Assembly: GCA_018813505.1 (NCBI GenBank)
Contig: JAHJBM010000024.1
Location: 1-48,573, forward strand
DNA length: 48,573 bases
Origin: Microcaldota archaeon
GTDB lineage: Archaea > Micrarchaeota > Micrarchaeia > Anstonellales > Bilamarchaeaceae
Reading direction: 5' to 3'
This document shows positions 9,465 to 18,648 of this stretch, piece after piece (within the stretch, counting starts at the first letter, position 1; every line of letters starts with the position of its first letter). The position numbers and the translations under genes are program-made. The notes beneath the pieces are model-generated. The model worked only from the letters and a program-made list of their open reading frames with translations, had not been told where the DNA came from and did not search any database.

Positions 9465-11210
9465 CTATCTTTTTGAAACCTCGTCAAATCCTGTATCGAT
9501 CTGCTTTTGGAGTTTTTCAAATTCATCCATATCAACAATTTCTTTCATACGTCCAATAGTGCTGATTACAGGGAGATCCTGAATCTTCTTTAACTGCACG
9601 CCAAGATCGATTGCGCTGTTGGTTCTTTCAGAGAATTTCATGATCGTCTTAAGCATCTGATATTGTTTGTCCAATTCACAACGGGCATCAACATCACTAT
9701 AGGCATTTTGCTGAAGATAGTCTTCCCTAAGCATTTTTGTAACCAGCAGAATCGCCTGTTCTTTTTCAGGTAGTGCATCAGGTCCAACGAGCTGGACAAC
9801 TTCCTGTAGTTCTGCTTCTTTTTGCAGCAGTATCATGGCATTTTTTATCATTTTGGTAAATTCCGTGGAGATATTTTCACCATACCATTCTTCCAGTCCA
9901 TCAGTGTATAGCGTGTAGCTCTTCAGCCAGTTGATAGCTGGAAAGTGCCTCCTGTAAGCAAGCGATGCATCTAGTGCAAGGAAAACTTTTGTAACCCGCA
10001 GGGTGTTCTGTGAAACCGGCTCTGACACATCACCACCAGGTGGAGAAACTGCACCAATGATAGTTATTGAACCATAACGCTCTTTGCTACCAAGACACCT
10101 GACACGACCAGCTCTTTCATAGAACTCTGCAAGTCTTCTTGCCAAGTAAGCAGGATACCCTTCTTCACCAGGCATTTCTTCAAGTCTACCTCCGATTTCA
10201 CGCATAGCCTCGGCCCACCTACTCGTACTATCAGCCATTAAAGCCACATCATAGCCCATGTCCCTAAAGTATTCTGCAATGGTAACACCAGTGTAAATAC
10301 TTGCTTCACGTGCAGCCACAGGCATATTTGACGTATTCGCAATAAGCACAGTTCTCTGCATAAGCGGTTTGCCTGTTTTCGGATCTTGAAGGTGTGGAAA
10401 TTCCTTAAGTACTTCAGTCATTTCATTTCCACGTTCACCGCATCCGATGTAAACAACTATCTGAGTGTCAGAATATTTGGCAAGGCTCTGTTGCGTAACT
10501 GTCTTTCCTGAACCAAACGGACCTGGGATACATGCAGTACCTCCTTTTGCAATTGGAAAAAATGTATCAATGATCCTCTGCCCTGTAACCAAGGGAATAC
10601 GCGGAGGGAACTTCTCTGTTACTGGTCTGGACTTTCTCACAAACCATCTTTGATATAATTTAAGTGGATATTTTTTACCTTCGTATGAAAGTGTCCCCAC
10701 ATTTTCCTCAACAGTGTAATTTCCTGATTTTATTGAATCTACCCGACCCTCTTGTGGCGACATAACTCTGTGTTCAATAAGCTCTGTTTCCTGAATAGTA
10801 CCGATAATGTCACCTTGCTTGATCTTGTCACCAGTCTTCACAGTTGCTTTGAAATTCCATTTCTTTTTTCGATCAAGTGGCGATACGTCAATACCTCTTT
10901 TTATGAATACACCACCACATTGTTTTTCTATGTCTTTAAGTGGCCTTTGTATACCATCGTAAATATTTTGCAATATACCTGGACCAAGTTCAACTGACAA
11001 TGGCTCGCCAGTAGAAACAACCGGTTCTCCGGGTTTTAGACCAGATGTGTCCTCATAAACCTGAATAACTGAGATATTTCCAACGATCTTGATTATCTCC
11101 CCAAGTAATTTTGATTCGCCTACCTTTACGACATCGTAAAGCCGAGCATCTGGAAGATCTGCCTCAACCACAGGCCCGCTAATTCTTACAATATTTCCTG
11201 ATTTTGCCAT
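9465..11210 (-). CDS. atpA: A-type ATP synthase subunit A (catalytic)
   Basis: 581 residues, the normal length, with no intein. Begins [17 protein letters not shown]. The Walker A loop GPFGSGKT is at residues ~230-237, followed by the catalytic-subunit markers [11 protein letters not shown] and [24 protein letters not shown], and the non-homologous region typical of V/A catalytic subunits is present (residues ~110-190). A clear AGGAGG ribosome-binding site precedes the ATG. It hydrolyses or makes ATP at the A/B interface. Confidence 0.98.
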   Translation of the reverse strand: MAKSGNIVRISGPVVEADLPDARLYDVVKVGESKLLGEIIKIVGNISVIQVYEDTSGLKPGEPVVSTGEPLSVELGPGILQNIYDGIQRPLKDIEKQCGGVFIKRGIDVSPLDRKKKWNFKATVKTGDKIKQGDIIGTIQETELIEHRVMSPQEGRVDSIKSGNYTVEENVGTLSYEGKKYPLKLYQRWFVRKSRPVTEKFPPRIPLVTGQRIIDTFFPIAKGGTACIPGPFGSGKTVTQQSLAKYSDTQIVVYIGCGERGNEMTEVLKEFPHLQDPKTGKPLMQRTVLIANTSNMPVAAREASIYTGVTIAEYFRDMGYDVALMADSTSRWAEAMREIGGRLEEMPGEEGYPAYLARRLAEFYERAGRVRCLGSKERYGSITIIGAVSPPGGDVSEPVSQNTLRVTKVFLALDASLAYRRHFPAINWLKSYTLYTDGLEEWYGENISTEFTKMIKNAMILLQKEAELQEVVQLVGPDALPEKEQAILLVTKMLREDYLQQNAYSDVDARCELDKQYQMLKTIMKFSERTNSAIDLGVQLKKIQDLPVISTIGRMKEIVDMDEFEKLQKQIDTGFDEVSKR

Positions 11211-11279
11211 TTTGAAACCTCCTAAATATTATTTTGCTCGTCCGATTTTCATTATTCTTTCATTGATATTGCCAGTTCA

Positions 11280-11603
11280 TTATTTTTTTGCACCGAGATC
11301 GAATCCAAGAGCCCGCTTTATCAGACTCCTTATCTCATCACCCTCAACACTCACACCCGATTTATCCGGTATTGGAACAACAACAGGGTATGCAATATTA
11401 TCGAGTTTTTTCTTAAGTCTCCAGTCAATGTTGTTTAACAAGATTTCATTTGTCACAATGATGCCATACTCACCATTTGCAAGTATTTTTTCAAAATTTT
11501 CCTGGAATGAGTCTTTGTCAACCTGTATAGTATGCTCTAAACCAGCAAGTTTGAAACCCATCACCAGAGGGGCATCACCGATTACGATTATTTTTGATTT
11601 CAT
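11280..11603 (-). CDS. atpF: A-type ATP synthase subunit F
   Basis: 107 residues, Rossmann-like small rotor subunit. Begins MKSKIIVIGDAPLVMGFKLAG and contains the conserved YGIIVTNE and VVVPIPDKSG segments. It binds the D subunit on the central stalk and can modulate activity. Its place between atpC and atpA in the operon matches the standard archaeal order. There is a 69-base space before atpA. Confidence 0.93.
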   Translation of the reverse strand: MKSKIIVIGDAPLVMGFKLAGLEHTIQVDKDSFQENFEKILANGEYGIIVTNEILLNNIDWRLKKKLDNIAYPVVVPIPDKSGVSVEGDEIRSLIKRALGFDLGAKK

Positions 11604-11656
11604 TTATATCGCCTTAACATCTTGGCCATTATATACACACTATACAAATACAATTA

Positions 11657-12772
11657 TCATACTATCACAAGCATGTTCTTTACGTCTTCTTCAGACATAC
11701 CAAATTCTTTTCCTTTTGCAATTTTTCTGAGATTATTTACTTCTTCCTCTTTTAGCAACAGGAAACCAAGCACAACACCTACAGACAAGACAGCACGATA
11801 AAATGCACTCGTCTTTTGGATTGCAAGAGATTTCTCAAGTGCTATCTCAAGATCAACAAGTGAAACATTATTAGTGTCTTTAGTATTGGCCATATCAAGA
11901 GAAGGAAATTTATTTTTTATAAGATTCATAACTGTTGAAAAGTCCTTTGCATCTATGAGTCTTGTTATGAAGGATTCTTTCAGAGTACCCCCTTTTATCA
12001 AACTGTCTCTTATTTTTGAAGGATCGGTTTTTTGATTCTTGAGTCGCTCAATGATAAGGATGTTTCTTGCATCGATTTCTTTTTTCAGAATATTTCGGAT
12101 ATGATTGGTTTCACTATCATTTATTTCTGCAAGTCCTTTGTCCATAAGAAGATAAAGATATGCATCGATAATTGTTTCCATCTGCACAAACATGTCCACG
12201 CTGCGCAGGGCAGTCCTGAACTTTTCCCACATTCTTTTACTGAAATGGGCTGTGCTTGTGGAAAGCATCTGTTCACCGAGCTTGGTCCTTTTTATCTCTC
12301 TGAAAATAGTCTTTTCATCAGCCTTCAGCAGTCTTTTGAAATCATCATCGCTAAGACCGCCAACCGGAAATAGATATGCCTTGGTATCGTCGTATGAACG
12401 CCCAAGCCTTTTCGCATGCATAATAGTTTTCAAATTTAACAGATCCCATTTTACAAGAAGTGCCCTTAATGCGTGTCGATCACCTTCAGGAGTGAATCTC
12501 AACACCTTTTGCACAGTTCTAGCAAAATTCTGTGATGCAACAGTTTCAATAAGTTCTGAACCCGAATAATCAAACGAGGCAGCAGAAAGATCGATCTTGT
12601 AATCGGTTCGTTGCAGAAGCTCGATCATAGCATCCACACTCCCGACTTTTATCAACTCATCAAGGAATGATGGCTTGAGCAACAGTCCTTTCATTGCCTT
12701 TATCCTTGCGTTCGAGTATCCGTATTTCAAAGCACGACTTTCAATGCGTGGTAACATATCCAATACTGACAT
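11657..12772 (-). CDS. atpC: A-type ATP synthase subunit C
   Basis: 371 residues, the V-type AC39/subunit C family that forms the socket linking the central stalk to the proteolipid ring. Almost entirely helical. The N-terminus RIESRALKYGYSNARIKAMK is typical. Its ATG overlaps the atpE stop by one base (TAATG), indicating translational coupling. Confidence 0.93.
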   Translation of the reverse strand: MSVLDMLPRIESRALKYGYSNARIKAMKGLLLKPSFLDELIKVGSVDAMIELLQRTDYKIDLSAASFDYSGSELIETVASQNFARTVQKVLRFTPEGDRHALRALLVKWDLLNLKTIMHAKRLGRSYDDTKAYLFPVGGLSDDDFKRLLKADEKTIFREIKRTKLGEQMLSTSTAHFSKRMWEKFRTALRSVDMFVQMETIIDAYLYLLMDKGLAEINDSETNHIRNILKKEIDARNILIIERLKNQKTDPSKIRDSLIKGGTLKESFITRLIDAKDFSTVMNLIKNKFPSLDMANTKDTNNVSLVDLEIALEKSLAIQKTSAFYRAVLSVGVVLGFLLLKEEEVNNLRKIAKGKEFGMSEEDVKNMLVIV

Positions 12773-13341
12773 TACTTGCCTCCAAATAATTTTTCAGCAA
12801 TTACCTTCCTTAGGTCATCTCTCCTGTTATCGAAAAGTGTTTCAAGAGTTAGGTCAATCCGTATCTTTCCACCGACATTTTCCACAAGAAGACCACCGAG
12901 TGCATTGAGATCTTCAGAAACACGCGCACCGGCAATGCTACCGACGAGTTTTTTCTCGCCTTTAAGTACATGTACTTTGGAGCCTTTTCCAAGTTCCTGA
13001 ACAGCTTGTTTTGCTGAACTTTGGATGAACTTCTTGTAGTCCGATGTTTTTCTTACATCGTTTAATTTATTGAAAAAGACCTCAAGTACTGCCTTGATTG
13101 AATCTTCTTTTGCCTCTGCAAGCACCCGCTTCGCTTCTAACCTTGCCCAGGCAATTCTTTCATTGCGACTCTCCTGCAAAACTTTAGCGATTTGGTCGTT
13201 TGCACCCGTTTCCAGCAGCTTATGTTTGACCCTCTCCTCTTCAATCATGCTTTTTACATGAGCCTCTGCTGATTGGATGATTTTGTTGGCCTCCTCGTTA
13301 GCCTCGGAGAGAAGCGAATTTTTCAGCTTCTCTATGCCCAT
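12772..13341 (-). CDS. atpE: A-type ATP synthase subunit E
   Basis: 189 residues. Long N-terminal helix rich in Glu/Ala/Lys (residues ~1-100) followed by a small globular domain with GGLLVENVGGKIRIDLTLE, a peripheral-stalk E-subunit signature. It pairs with subunit H to form the stator stalks. It starts 2 bases after the atpK stop and shares one base with atpC. Confidence 0.93.
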   Translation of the reverse strand: MGIEKLKNSLLSEANEEANKIIQSAEAHVKSMIEEERVKHKLLETGANDQIAKVLQESRNERIAWARLEAKRVLAEAKEDSIKAVLEVFFNKLNDVRKTSDYKKFIQSSAKQAVQELGKGSKVHVLKGEKKLVGSIAGARVSEDLNALGGLLVENVGGKIRIDLTLETLFDNRRDDLRKVIAEKLFGGK

Positions 13342-13343
13342 GA

Positions 13344-13598
13344 TTAAGCACCGCCGCTATTAAGCCATAGTAATACTGCAACGAGGAAACCGAATACAGC
13401 CAGAACTTCAGGAAGTACAATATAGATCAGAATGTTCTTTTCGAACTCTGGTCTTTCTGCAACTACTCCCATGGCTGCTGCACCCAAAGTACCCTGCGAC
13501 CATGCTGCTGCAAGTGCACTTACTGCCATTGCCAAACCGGCTCCAATAGCCATAGCCCCTTCAGTTGTTAATAATGCTCCACTTACTGCATCTGCCAT
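13344..13598 (-). CDS. atpK: A-type ATP synthase proteolipid subunit K (c ring)
   Basis: 84 residues forming one two-helix hairpin, so a single rather than a duplicated proteolipid. Helix 1 contains AIGAGLAMAVSALAAAWSQG and helix 2 contains LPEVLAVFGFLVAVLL. Glu64 in the PE pair is the expected ion-binding carboxylate. The residue after Glu is Val rather than the Thr/Ser often found in Na+-binding rings, which could favour proton use, but this is only a hint. A GAGGTGA site precedes the ATG. Confidence 0.94.
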   Translation of the reverse strand: MADAVSGALLTTEGAMAIGAGLAMAVSALAAAWSQGTLGAAAMGVVAERPEFEKNILIYIVLPEVLAVFGFLVAVLLWLNSGGA

Positions 13599-13609
13599 TT
13601 CATTTCACC

Positions 13610-15505
13610 TCAATATTTTTTCAACGAAAAAGGAACAAAGATCTCCCCTCCACCGTGGAGGAATTTTGATCTAAATTCCACTATATTCAAACGACCGCCT
13701 TGTACAAGTGATTCGAACATTGCAATGAAACAATTCATAATGTGCAATATCACAAACAAAGGCAGTAGTATGATCGCAATAAAACCCTGCTCCGGCAATG
13801 GCATGAGGAATTCATTTAATAATTCAGCAATGACTATGCCAACAATACCAATTGCCGCAATTCTAGTATATGATAATATATTACCTAACAAACCCGGAAG
13901 TTCAATTATTCCTACAATACCCTCGGTCAGTCCCAGTATTATTATCGAAAGCACAAGAAGGATCAGCCCGGACATAGTAAATTCACTACCAGCTAAACCA
14001 ACGACAGGAAGAAATGCCATCAGCATCCCCACTTCAACACCCAGCCATGCTATTTTAGCCAGTGAATGTTTTTTATTGTGATGCCATTCATTGATTGCGC
14101 CAAGAATAAACCCTACTCCAAGGTGTAACATACCAACAATTGCAGTTATACCAATAAGAACGAGTATATTGCTCATCCTATGGAATCCTTCGTATAATGG
14201 ACCAACTGCCAATGGGAAACCAAGCCATCCGCTAAAATATTCGAGTAATGCGAAATGTGACAGACCAGCCCATTCATCGAAGATTATACCGAATACCATT
14301 GTCGGAAAACCTGAATAGACCCATATCTTTGAAACATTATACATCACATAGCTGTTCTTGAATTTTTTCATCAGCCATAGACCGAGCAGGATGCTCATAA
14401 TCCCATAGATAAAATCACCGACAATCATACCATAAATAATTGGAAGGCCTATGAAATATGGTATTGTCGGATCAATCTCAAAATAATTAGGCAAGGAATA
14501 GCTTTTTGTAAGGAATTCAAATGGGGATGAAATTTGTGGATTGCCGAGTACGGTTGGAGGAATTTCGTGATGATCTATTTTTATATCATCGATAAATGCT
14601 CCAGCTTCATAACGATTTACTATATTAACCAATTTGTTGAAATTGTCTTCAAGTATCCAACCATTTATGACATAGACACGGGTGGATGACGCAAATTTTG
14701 AGGCAATTCCAGCACGTTCAGATTCTATTTCCAGCGCTTTTAATAACCTTGATGCCTTTGCAATATTAACTTTAGAGATATTACGAAGTTTTGATTTGAG
14801 TTCAGCAAGCTTGGTTTGTTTTGATGATATTTCGGATTTGAGCCGATCCTGAGTTTGTTCAGGAGATGTCATACCTTTAGGAACATCCACATCAGAAAAT
14901 TCTGCATCAGACAGAACAGATTCAACATCTGACCATCTGCTTTTTTCATAAAGCACAAGAATAATATCAGACGTTGCATCAGAGACGATAGTACTTTCGC
15001 CTTGCATTGTATCGAGTGATTTACTTAATTTTGCCAATTTTTGTTTTGGAACTTTACCAACAGAATAAGAGATAGTTTTTGTGTTCAGGATACTGAAATC
15101 AACACTCTGAAAATGTTTGAGATTTGCAAGATTTGCCAGCTGAGAATTTATGGTAGATATTTCTTCTGAGAGTTTGGTTGTTTCGTGACTCAACGATTTA
15201 AGTTCGTGGATTATGCTATATTTCTTTGCTTCATCCAATACGTCTCGGCCCTCTGGAAGAGGTTCACTTTCAGATTGTGAGTGACTACTTAGATTTGCAC
15301 GCATCAGCGAAACTGCAGTACGAAGATTTAGAAGTTGTGATGAAACATCATCAAAATAACCAAGTGGCCTGCCACCTTCAAGACCATCGTAGATAGCCTT
15401 TCTTATATCGACCATGCCTGCCTTGTGCAGGGATCTGATGAATTCCTCTACGCACGATTTTAATACTGTTATTCTGACTTTTTTCATTGTTTTAGGCTTT
15501 AACAT
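13610..15505 (-). CDS. atpI: A-type ATP synthase subunit I (membrane stator)
   Basis: 631 residues. The N-terminal ~330 residues form a cytoplasmic coiled-coil arm; the C-terminal half has about eight membrane helices. The conserved GLPIIYGMIVGDFIYG segment and GNILSYTRIAAIG, with the essential-type Arg near residue 548, are present. The start MLKPKTMKKVRI matches the usual 'MLxPxxMxKV' beginning. It carries the ion half-channels beside the c ring. Confidence 0.96.
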   Translation of the reverse strand: MLKPKTMKKVRITVLKSCVEEFIRSLHKAGMVDIRKAIYDGLEGGRPLGYFDDVSSQLLNLRTAVSLMRANLSSHSQSESEPLPEGRDVLDEAKKYSIIHELKSLSHETTKLSEEISTINSQLANLANLKHFQSVDFSILNTKTISYSVGKVPKQKLAKLSKSLDTMQGESTIVSDATSDIILVLYEKSRWSDVESVLSDAEFSDVDVPKGMTSPEQTQDRLKSEISSKQTKLAELKSKLRNISKVNIAKASRLLKALEIESERAGIASKFASSTRVYVINGWILEDNFNKLVNIVNRYEAGAFIDDIKIDHHEIPPTVLGNPQISSPFEFLTKSYSLPNYFEIDPTIPYFIGLPIIYGMIVGDFIYGIMSILLGLWLMKKFKNSYVMYNVSKIWVYSGFPTMVFGIIFDEWAGLSHFALLEYFSGWLGFPLAVGPLYEGFHRMSNILVLIGITAIVGMLHLGVGFILGAINEWHHNKKHSLAKIAWLGVEVGMLMAFLPVVGLAGSEFTMSGLILLVLSIIILGLTEGIVGIIELPGLLGNILSYTRIAAIGIVGIVIAELLNEFLMPLPEQGFIAIILLPLFVILHIMNCFIAMFESLVQGGRLNIVEFRSKFLHGGGEIFVPFSLKKY

Positions 15506-15516
15506 AAAATACCGAC

Positions 15517-15861
15517 CTAGAGAGTAGATATGAACTCTTTAACTATTTCCGATACTATTATCGGGGATATTTTTTTCTCGCTTGTCTTGTTTGCCTCATC
15601 TTCTGCTTTTTTTAATATCTTTTTAACTTCCGCCTCTATTTCCTTGTTTCCGTCCCTAAGCTTTTCATTTCTTATTTTTGTATGGCTCTCTGACGCATTT
15701 CGGCGTTCATTTTGAACATCTTCCTTTGCTTTCCTAAGGATTTCGTCTGCTTTCTTTTTAGCTGAATCGATAATTCGCTCATATTCTGATTCGGCATCTT
15801 TTATTTCCTTAATAGTATCAATAAGTTTATGATCTTCATGTTTTTCTGTAGTCTGATACAT
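15517..15861 (-). CDS. atpH: A-type ATP synthase subunit H
   Basis: 114 residues, almost all predicted coiled coil rich in Lys/Glu (peripheral stalk subunit H/G). Begins MYQTTEKHEDHKLIDTIKEIKDAESEYE and ends in a short hydrophobic helix IIVSEIVKEFISTL. First gene of the operon, with GTGGTG upstream of the ATG and a TATA box further out. It dimerises with subunit E. Confidence 0.85.
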   Translation of the reverse strand: MYQTTEKHEDHKLIDTIKEIKDAESEYERIIDSAKKKADEILRKAKEDVQNERRNASESHTKIRNEKLRDGNKEIEAEVKKILKKAEDEANKTSEKKISPIIVSEIVKEFISTL

Positions 15862-15902
15862 TTTAACACCACAATAAGCTACTGATGCAATATGAAAAAG
15901 AA

Positions 15903-15916
15903 GTATTTAAAAATAT
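15903..15916 (-). promoter_or_regulatory. TATA box of the A-ATPase operon
   Basis: Minus-strand ATATTTTTAAATAC. Transcription is expected to begin ~25 bases on, leaving a leader of ~20 bases that contains the GGTG ribosome-binding site of atpH. The 15862-16074 space also has to hold the promoter of the divergent eL15 gene. Confidence 0.5.
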
Positions 15917-16074
15917 GTGCGAACGAAATTTCGTTATTGAAATGGAAAATATAACTTTCCAATGGCAGACAAAATTATATGTACATTTTTGTCAGCGATG
16001 TTAAAGTACTAACTCTTTAGCATTTATGAAAGGTTGTGTTTATTTTTATAGAACGATTTGAAGAGTTGAGATAT

Positions 16075-16758
16075 ATGGGTGCTTACAAATATATAGTTCA
16101 GACATTGCAAAAACAATACAAGGAGAGAAATGATGCCCTTAAGGCAAAGATTGTCGGCTGGGGACGTGGACCAGTAATGGAAAGGGTTGAAAGGCCAACC
16201 AACCTTAGTAGAGCAAGAACCCTTGGATATAAAGCAAAACAGGGATATGCAGTAATAAGGATACGTATAGACAAAGGAAGAAGGACACGAAGAAAACCAG
16301 ATGGTGGAAGAAAACAGAAGAACAACTATTTATTTGTGCAACCGCAGTTATCGCATCAGGGAATTGCAGAACAACGAGTAAATAGAAAATACAGGAACAT
16401 GGAAGTTCTGAATTCATACTGGATTGGTGAGAACGGCAAGTATAAATATTTTGAAGTTATATTGGCAGATCCAGCAAAACCAACAGTGAATATAAGTTCA
16501 GTTATAAGAACAGGAAAGGCATTCCGAGGACTCACGTCAACAGGTAACTCAAGAACTCCAAGCAAAAAGAAAACACTTAATAAAAAGCTCAGGAGAAAAA
16601 AGAAACAGGCAACAGTATATCATTACGAACCATACGTGAAAAAAGAAAAAGTAGAGACAGATGGCAAAAAGGTTAAAAAAGCAATTCGAAAACCAAAAGT
16701 AAAAAAGGTTGCAAAAGAAAAATCTGCCGACAAAAAACCAAAAGAGAAGAAAGAATGA
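16075..16758 (+). CDS. rpl15e: Ribosomal protein eL15 with charged C-terminal tail
   Basis: Large-subunit protein eL15. The start MGAYKYIVQTLQKQYKERND matches the family, and the start at 16075 has GAGTTGAG upstream; the upstream in-frame codons are ignored. Core motifs WGRGPVMERVERPTNLSRARTLGYKAKQG and LNSYWIGENGKYKYFEVIL are present. Residues after ~165 form a Lys-rich tail of about 60 residues not found in standard ~190-residue archaeal eL15. It is followed 21 bases later by rnp3, a common archaeal pairing. Confidence 0.96.
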   Translation: MGAYKYIVQTLQKQYKERNDALKAKIVGWGRGPVMERVERPTNLSRARTLGYKAKQGYAVIRIRIDKGRRTRRKPDGGRKQKNNYLFVQPQLSHQGIAEQRVNRKYRNMEVLNSYWIGENGKYKYFEVILADPAKPTVNISSVIRTGKAFRGLTSTGNSRTPSKKKTLNKKLRRKKKQATVYHYEPYVKKEKVETDGKKVKKAIRKPKVKKVAKEKSADKKPKEKKE

Positions 16759-16779
16759 ATTTAGAAGGGTCAAACTTTA

Positions 16780-17232
16780 ATGTACGACATAATAAAATGT
16801 AATGCAAAATCTTCTGAATTTGGTTTTGCTAATTTTTATTCTTTCAGCGAGGTTAGAAAAAATATAGCCGACGCTGAAAATCTCAAAGATGCAGTGAGAT
16901 ATAAGAATAGGAGCACACTTGTCACACTAAAAGATCATTCATTTGATGACGGTGCGGTAAAAATTATTGCTGAAAAAAGTAAGATGTGTTTTCTTATTAA
17001 TATTGGCGAAATTATAAGAACACGCGGGATAAGGAGAGCTATCCTGATTAGTAGATTGCGTACTTTCCTAAGAATTTGTATTAAACATAGAATGCAATAT
17101 GCTGTTGCAAGTTTTGCAGAGAAAAAAGAAGAGATCAGAACACCAGATGAACTGTGCCATATATGTTTGCTTCTTGGTCTTAACAGAGGGCAGGGAAAAC
17201 ATGCATTGAATAGGATACAGTACTATTTTTGA
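16780..17232 (+). CDS. rnp3: RNase P protein component 3 (Rpp30 family)
   Basis: 150 residues. The C-terminal half matches Rnp3/Rpp30: a strand MCFLINIGEIIRTRG, then RAILISRLRTFLRICIKHRMQYAVAS, and the helix RTPDELCHICLLLGLNRGQGKHALN. Rnp3 is a TIM-barrel-fold protein that, with Pop5, supports the catalytic domain of RNase P RNA in tRNA 5' maturation. It is shorter than the usual ~210 residues, with a compact N-terminal half. Location directly after eL15 supports the call. Confidence 0.85.
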   Translation: MYDIIKCNAKSSEFGFANFYSFSEVRKNIADAENLKDAVRYKNRSTLVTLKDHSFDDGAVKIIAEKSKMCFLINIGEIIRTRGIRRAILISRLRTFLRICIKHRMQYAVASFAEKKEEIRTPDELCHICLLLGLNRGQGKHALNRIQYYF

Positions 17233-17322
17233 GTGACGGATAATAACTTTGAGAAGGTAGTTGTATAATATGGCAAATAGCATATATTTGTAAATATTTT
17301 GAGACATAAATATCTATAGGAA

Positions 17323-17691
17323 ATGGCAGATGGGATATTTATGGTTAGAGGACGTGGAATGGGAGGATATACTTTACATTCCTCAAATGATCCTTCAAAG
17401 GATCGATCAAAAGGTATTGCTCACATGGCACGAGAATTTCCTATCAAAAGTAAAACTGGTAGGGGCATAGCATGCATGTCCAAAGGATCATTAGGCGTAT
17501 TATGGCGCGAGAAAACAGGACTACCGTTAGTTGCAATGAAATGGATGGAACCAAAGAAACAAGCTCCAAAAACAGTCCTGGAAACTTCAGATGCAGCTGA
17601 TGTAGATGCCGAACAGCATAGACCTAAACACGATCCAAAGAACACTGCAAATGGAATGATGGAACCATTAACAGAACCTACACGGACATAA
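17323..17691 (+). CDS. Small orphan basic protein
   Basis: 122 residues, not recognised. The N-terminal ~80 residues are basic and Gly/Met-rich (RGRGMGGYTLHSS, then a conserved-looking WREKTGLPLVAMKWM). The C-terminal 40 residues are polar and probably disordered. A TTTGTAAATATTTT box ~30 bases upstream suggests a leaderless start at 17323; an ATG at 17341 with GGGA upstream is the alternative. It ends with no space against the convergent purC stop codon. Confidence 0.55.
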   Translation: MADGIFMVRGRGMGGYTLHSSNDPSKDRSKGIAHMAREFPIKSKTGRGIACMSKGSLGVLWREKTGLPLVAMKWMEPKKQAPKTVLETSDAADVDAEQHRPKHDPKNTANGMMEPLTEPTRT

Positions 17692-18591
17692 TTATTCCAA
17701 TTTTTCTCCAGTGAGTTTTTGATAAGCTTCCAGATAGCGTTCAGTCGTCTTTTTTATCACGTCTTCAGGTAGTTTTGGCGCAGGTGGGGATTTGTTCCAA
17801 TTTAGGGTTTCCAGATAATCACGAACATATTGTTTGTCAAGGCTTTCCAGAATGCCCGAATCATATTTGTCCTTTAACCAGTATCTTGAGGAATCCGGAG
17901 TTAGTGCTTCATCCATCAATATTATCTCTTTTCGAATCAGGTTGGTCTTTGAACATGCATTATGTTCGATATATCCAAATTCAAATTTAGTGTCTGCTAA
18001 AACCAGTCCGCATTTGAGTGCATGATTCTTTGCAAACTTATACAATTCGATACTGGTGGTTTTTACTAATTCAAATGTCTCTTTTCCGACGAGATTACTG
18101 GCTCTGTCGCCGTTTATATTCTCATCATGACCAGATTGTGCTTTTGTAGATGGTGTGAAGATAGGTTCTGGAAGTTCACTTCCATTTTTCAGACCTTCAG
18201 GAAGCTTAATACCACAAACAGAACCAGTTTTCTGATAATCTTTAAGACCACTGCCAGTAAGGTATCCTCTTACAACACATTCGAGATGAATAGGTTTTGC
18301 TCTTTTAACAACCATACTTCTTCCTTTCAGATATTGAGGAAGACCTTCCGGAACATCCAGGCTTATGAAATGGTTTGGTATGATGTGTTTTGTTTTTTCA
18401 AACCAGAATGCAGATAACTTTGTCAATACTTCTCCTTTTTTTGGAATGCCTTCACTAAACACAACATCAAATGCACTAAGACGATCGGTGGCAACCATAA
18501 GAAGTTCTTTGACATTTAAGATGTACGTGTCCCGTACTTTCCCTTTTCCGAGTAATTCGAGATCCAAATCAGTCTGAGTGATGGCTTCCAT
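17692..18591 (-). CDS. purC: SAICAR synthase
   Basis: 299 residues, phosphoribosylaminoimidazole-succinocarboxamide synthase: ATP-dependent condensation of CAIR with aspartate in purine synthesis. Signatures: LLGKGKVRDTY, DRLSAFDVVFSEGIP, ECVVRGYLTGSG, FTPSTKAQSGHDENI and LADTKFEFGY. The length and sequence resemble the longer Ade1-like type of yeasts and some bacteria rather than the ~240-residue bacterial form. No other purine gene lies in the window. A TTTAAAATAAT box at 18612-18622 lies 26 bases before the ATG, so it is probably leaderless and transcribed alone. Confidence 0.95.
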   Translation of the reverse strand: MEAITQTDLDLELLGKGKVRDTYILNVKELLMVATDRLSAFDVVFSEGIPKKGEVLTKLSAFWFEKTKHIIPNHFISLDVPEGLPQYLKGRSMVVKRAKPIHLECVVRGYLTGSGLKDYQKTGSVCGIKLPEGLKNGSELPEPIFTPSTKAQSGHDENINGDRASNLVGKETFELVKTTSIELYKFAKNHALKCGLVLADTKFEFGYIEHNACSKTNLIRKEIILMDEALTPDSSRYWLKDKYDSGILESLDKQYVRDYLETLNWNKSPPAPKLPEDVIKKTTERYLEAYQKLTGEKLE

Positions 18592-18611
18592 GAATATAGT
18601 TTAGCATAATT

Positions 18612-18622
18612 ATTATTTTAAA
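18612..18622 (-). promoter_or_regulatory. TATA box of purC
   Basis: Minus-strand TTTAAAATAAT centred ~26 bases before the purC ATG, with no ribosome-binding site between. Confidence 0.5.
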
Positions 18623-18648
18623 TCCGATTTACTGGTTGCTGGAGATTA

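Noticed and set aside
9465..11210. Intein in the catalytic ATPase subunit
   Set aside because: The P-loop region is continuous and the length is normal (581 aa); no intein motifs.
13725..14081. Long plus-strand frames opposite atpI and other atp genes
   Set aside because: Shadows of well-supported minus-strand genes, with low-complexity Ile/Pro/Ser composition.
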